45,252 nt of DNA, taken from positions 1 to 45,252 of the forward strand of contig JAFZOS010000067.1 in the NCBI GenBank assembly GCA_017550535.1, read 5' to 3'. The first letter of the stretch is position 1. Each line of letters begins with the position of its first letter. Position numbers and translations under genes: made by a program. Positions 43,641 to 45,252 of this stretch are shown here, in pieces. Origin of the DNA: Lachnospiraceae bacterium. Its GTDB lineage: Bacteria; Bacillota; Clostridia; Lachnospirales; Lachnospiraceae. A model generated the notes under the pieces. That model saw only the letters and a program-made list of their open reading frames with translations, had not been told where the DNA came from and did no database searches.

Positions 43641-44771
43641 ATGGAAAGGAAATTAAGATACACAAATGAAACTATAAAGCAGATAATGGATGCGGACAGG
43701 ATCGTTATCTATGGTGCGGGGACAATGGGCAGGGCTGTAAGGAAATGTATATCGGAAGAGCCTTATATGCTAAAACCCGAATGTTTTATTGTCCGCAGCA
43801 TGGATGATAATGATAAGGTTGTTGACGGTCTGCCTGTCGTTAAGCTTGCGGATGCGCTTGATCATCGGTCGTCGCTTGTATTGGTTGCGCTTAATGGGAA
43901 ACTGATGCCCGGTGCGGTTACCGGTCTTAAGGCGGAAGGGTTTGAGAGGATACTGCCGGTTTCGTTCGACGGAGATATATGGACTGAGATAAGGAGTAAC
44001 TGGATAATTGCAAATGATGTGCTGCCCGGGGATGTTAAGAGGGTTGATGACATTGAGCCGATGGGGAGACGGAGCGGTGTAAAATTATGTAAACTAAATA
44101 TATATGTTGCACACAGTATATATGATGCTGACCTGCCGATAAAGCCTGAGCTTAAGGATTACGAGTCACCCATCCATGTGGGTGCAGCACTTGCTGATAA
44201 GAAGCTTTTTGAAATAACCGATGCTGACGGAGCGGACAATATTTCTGAAAAGAACAGGCAGTATTGTGAGACTACCGGGATATACCTGGCATGGAAAAAT
44301 GATACGGCGGATTATGTCGGGTTCAGCCACTACAGACGGCGGTTTTGTCTTGATGAAAAGGCTCTGGATGTGATCTTAAGCGGAAACGTTGATGTGGTTG
44401 TGACGGAGCCGATCCTGAATTTTGCAAGTGTTAAGGCCCAGTACGGGAAGGATCATATTATTGATGACTGGCTTGTCCTTATGGATGCGATCTCAAAGGT
44501 CGCGCCTGAATATCTTGAGTCGGCAAAACAGGTGGAGCAGGGTATATACTATTATGCCTATAATATGTTTATAATGAAGCATGACATATTTGACAGTTAT
44601 TGCCGGTTCATGTTCCCTGTACTTGAGTATTGCGTGAAACGCATCGGAAAGCGGGAAGACATATATCAGAACAGATACGCAGGTTTTCTTGCTGAGCGTC
44701 TGTTGACCATATTTTTGAATGAGAATCGGCAATACACCGTTGCTATTGCTGATAAGAAATTTATTGAGTAA
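43641..44771 (+). CDS. Rossmann module + DUF4422 glycosyltransferase-like protein
   Basis: 376 residues, ATG at 43641 (weak AGGCGGTG upstream). The module lies at about 12-105 (DRIVIYGAGTMGRAVRKCI, VVDGLPVVKLADAL, SLVLVALNGK). From about 150 comes DUF4422: IYVAHSIYDADLP, PIHVGAALADKK, GIYLAWKNDTADYVGFSHYR, NMFIMKHDIFDSYCRFMFPV and YQNRYAGFLAERLLTIFL. DUF4422 proteins occur throughout capsular loci and are predicted glycosyltransferases. Last complete enzyme of the locus in this window. Confidence 0.88.
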   Translation: MERKLRYTNETIKQIMDADRIVIYGAGTMGRAVRKCISEEPYMLKPECFIVRSMDDNDKVVDGLPVVKLADALDHRSSLVLVALNGKLMPGAVTGLKAEGFERILPVSFDGDIWTEIRSNWIIANDVLPGDVKRVDDIEPMGRRSGVKLCKLNIYVAHSIYDADLPIKPELKDYESPIHVGAALADKKLFEITDADGADNISEKNRQYCETTGIYLAWKNDTADYVGFSHYRRRFCLDEKALDVILSGNVDVVVTEPILNFASVKAQYGKDHIIDDWLVLMDAISKVAPEYLESAKQVEQGIYYYAYNMFIMKHDIFDSYCRFMFPVLEYCVKRIGKREDIYQNRYAGFLAERLLTIFLNENRQYTVAIADKKFIE

Positions 44772-44796
44772 ATGTCTGAAATACAGCGGCATGACG

Positions 44797-44825
44797 TTGA
44801 CAAACGAACAAATATTCGATACAAT
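44797..44825 (+). promoter_or_regulatory. Promoter of the small-peptide (toxin) transcript
   Basis: TTGACA (44797-44802), 17-nt spacer, TACAAT (44820-44825). The start should fall near 44832, at the GGTGCTATCC repeat. Confidence 0.85.
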
Positions 44826-44939
44826 GTAATTGGTGCTATCCAAACGGTGGCGGTTAGCCCTCGGACACTGTTAACCTTGATCATCCCGCGATAGGGAGGA
44901 ATCGCTTAAGGGAAATAAGACTGAAGGGATTGATGCTCG

Positions 44940-45026
44940 ATGACCATATTGGAGTTCGCTGCATTGTTTACGCTGGTACTTACAGCGTTTGCGGTAGGAT
45001 ATAAAATTGGTAAGAACACAAAATAA
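44940..45026 (+). CDS. 28-residue hydrophobic peptide, putative type I toxin
   Basis: Reads MTILEFAALFT then LVLTAFAVGYKIGKNTK: a single membrane helix (about residues 3-21) with a short basic tail, the design of Fst/TxpA/BsrG-like and holin-like type I toxins. The leader is about 108 nt, unusually long for so small a gene, and the ribosome site is poor (GAAGGGAT about 11 nt upstream). Poor and possibly hidden start sites are common for such toxins. The stop codon lies in the 5' arm of the shared terminator. A dedicated promoter, antisense RNA and inverted-repeat leaders support the call; toxicity is inferred. Confidence 0.72.
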   Translation: MTILEFAALFTLVLTAFAVGYKIGKNTK

Positions 45027-45059
45027 CCGCCCGAGCCTCAGAAACTTGGCGGTTATTTT
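45020..45059. terminator. Bidirectional terminator shared by toxin and antisense RNA
   Basis: AAAATAACCGCC (45020-45031) and GGCGGTTATTTT (45048-45059) pair perfectly over 12 bp around a 16-nt loop. A- and T-rich ends on both sides allow it to work for both strands. Confidence 0.88.
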
Positions 45060-45103
45060 ATAACCAAACTGAGGGCTAACCGTGCTGTACGGGTAGCACC
45101 TTT
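45020..45103 (-). ncRNA. Predicted antisense antitoxin RNA
   Basis: A minus-strand promoter directs a transcript from about 45103 to the shared terminator, roughly 84 nt. It is complementary to the last 40 nt of the toxin mRNA. Its 5' end (GGTGCTACCC, then CGGTTAGCCCTCAG) nearly repeats the toxin leader (GGTGCTATCC at 44832-44841, CGGTTAGCCCTCGG at 44851-44864). The two sets are inverted on the DNA, unlike the direct repeats of the pAD1 par locus. Confidence 0.65.
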
Positions 45104-45109
45104 ATAAGG

Positions 45110-45138
45110 ATAATAACATGAGTTGATAGTATTGTCAA
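45110..45138 (-). promoter_or_regulatory. Minus-strand promoter of the antisense RNA
   Basis: Read on the minus strand: TTGACA (45138-45133), 17-nt spacer, TATTAT (45115-45110). Start expected near 45103. Confidence 0.75.
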
Positions 45139-45153
45139 TTTAGGTGAGGTTGC

Positions 45154-45240
45154 ATGTCTGAATCGTATTATGTTTTCGGTGCGCATCCGAGGGGGCGCAC
45201 ATTATATGAATATTTGAGGACACTTAAGATAAAGAAATGA
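45154..45240 (+). CDS. Short ORF resembling the start of a Rossmann module
   Basis: 28 residues (MSESYYVFGAHPRGRTLYEY then LRTLKIKK) from ATG 45154 with TAGGTGAGG at 45141-45149, ending at TGA 45238-45240. YYVFGAHPRGRTLYEYLRTL has the beta-strand, glycine loop and helix layout of the module in the upstream enzymes (compare VLFGAGYCGRKWLEVLSKL). It may be a gene remnant cut by a stop or frameshift, or a real micropeptide. The window ends 12 bases later, so this cannot be settled. Confidence 0.45.
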   Translation: MSESYYVFGAHPRGRTLYEYLRTLKIKK

Positions 45241-45252
45241 GATTTAGAATAA

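Noticed and set aside
1-45252. tRNA, rRNA, transposase or integrase genes
   Set aside because: I looked through all gaps and gene products and saw no cloverleaf-like segment with a CCA-type end, no rRNA sequence and no DDE, HUH or recombinase motif; a tRNAscan run would settle the tRNA question.

Overview
The window comes from a low-to-mid GC Firmicute and looks like Lachnospiraceae (Butyrivibrio/Roseburia-like). The reasons are the order glgC-glgD-spoVG-pth-mfd, a pyruvate formate-lyase whose glycyl-radical domain is a separate gene, abundant AGGAGG ribosome sites with TTG/GTG starts, and a YicI-type GH31 with Lachnospiraceae-like sequence. Every protein gene I can support is on the + strand. 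The only minus-strand feature is a small antisense RNA near the right end.

Layout. 1-1023: end of a split pyruvate formate-lyase operon (catalytic core, a 66-residue Cys-containing protein, glycyl-radical subunit), closed by a strong terminator. 1176-5455: a membrane-anchored GH18 hydrolase and a GH31 alpha-xylosidase-like gene broken by one in-frame TAA. 5471-5674: an unidentified structured element. 5892-17652: conserved core with glgC, glgD, spoVG, pth, mfd, a hybrid histidine kinase, and an IspD/TarI-like cytidylyltransferase next to a zinc dehydrogenase. A 28-bp perfect palindrome lies between spoVG and pth.

17725-25865: accessory region. A two-gene module (single-pass membrane protein plus secreted protein) occurs twice, at 17725-19437 and 23357-25865. 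Between the copies are a LytTR/DUF3021 pair, a HipA-like kinase with an HTH partner under a promoter carrying two identical palindromes, a heptad-repeat coiled-coil gene, and a nested inverted repeat.

25964-44771: a long surface-glycan locus, clearly more AT-rich in its first 13 kb. It starts with a MenD-like TPP enzyme, a short-chain dehydrogenase and a propeller-like protein. It continues with WcbI-like, pyruvyltransferase, GT4, GNT-I-like, FkbM, GT4, two GT2, HAD and DUF4422 proteins. Its main oddity is a Rossmann-like module of about 100 residues fused to nine of these enzymes, at either end, and also encoded once as a free-standing protein directly after the one glycosyltransferase that lacks it. 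The simplest reading is a shared cofactor- or nucleotide-binding or docking domain that ties the glycan enzymes together; this is inference.

44797-45138: a compact type I toxin-antitoxin-like cassette (28-residue hydrophobic peptide, convergent antisense RNA, shared bidirectional terminator, inverted-repeat leaders). It is followed by a 28-codon ORF that resembles the first turn of another Rossmann module.

Two unrelated genes of unknown function (22405 and 39545) carry nearly the same 34-bp element in their predicted 5' leaders, suggesting shared control. No tRNA, rRNA, CRISPR array or transposase gene was seen.
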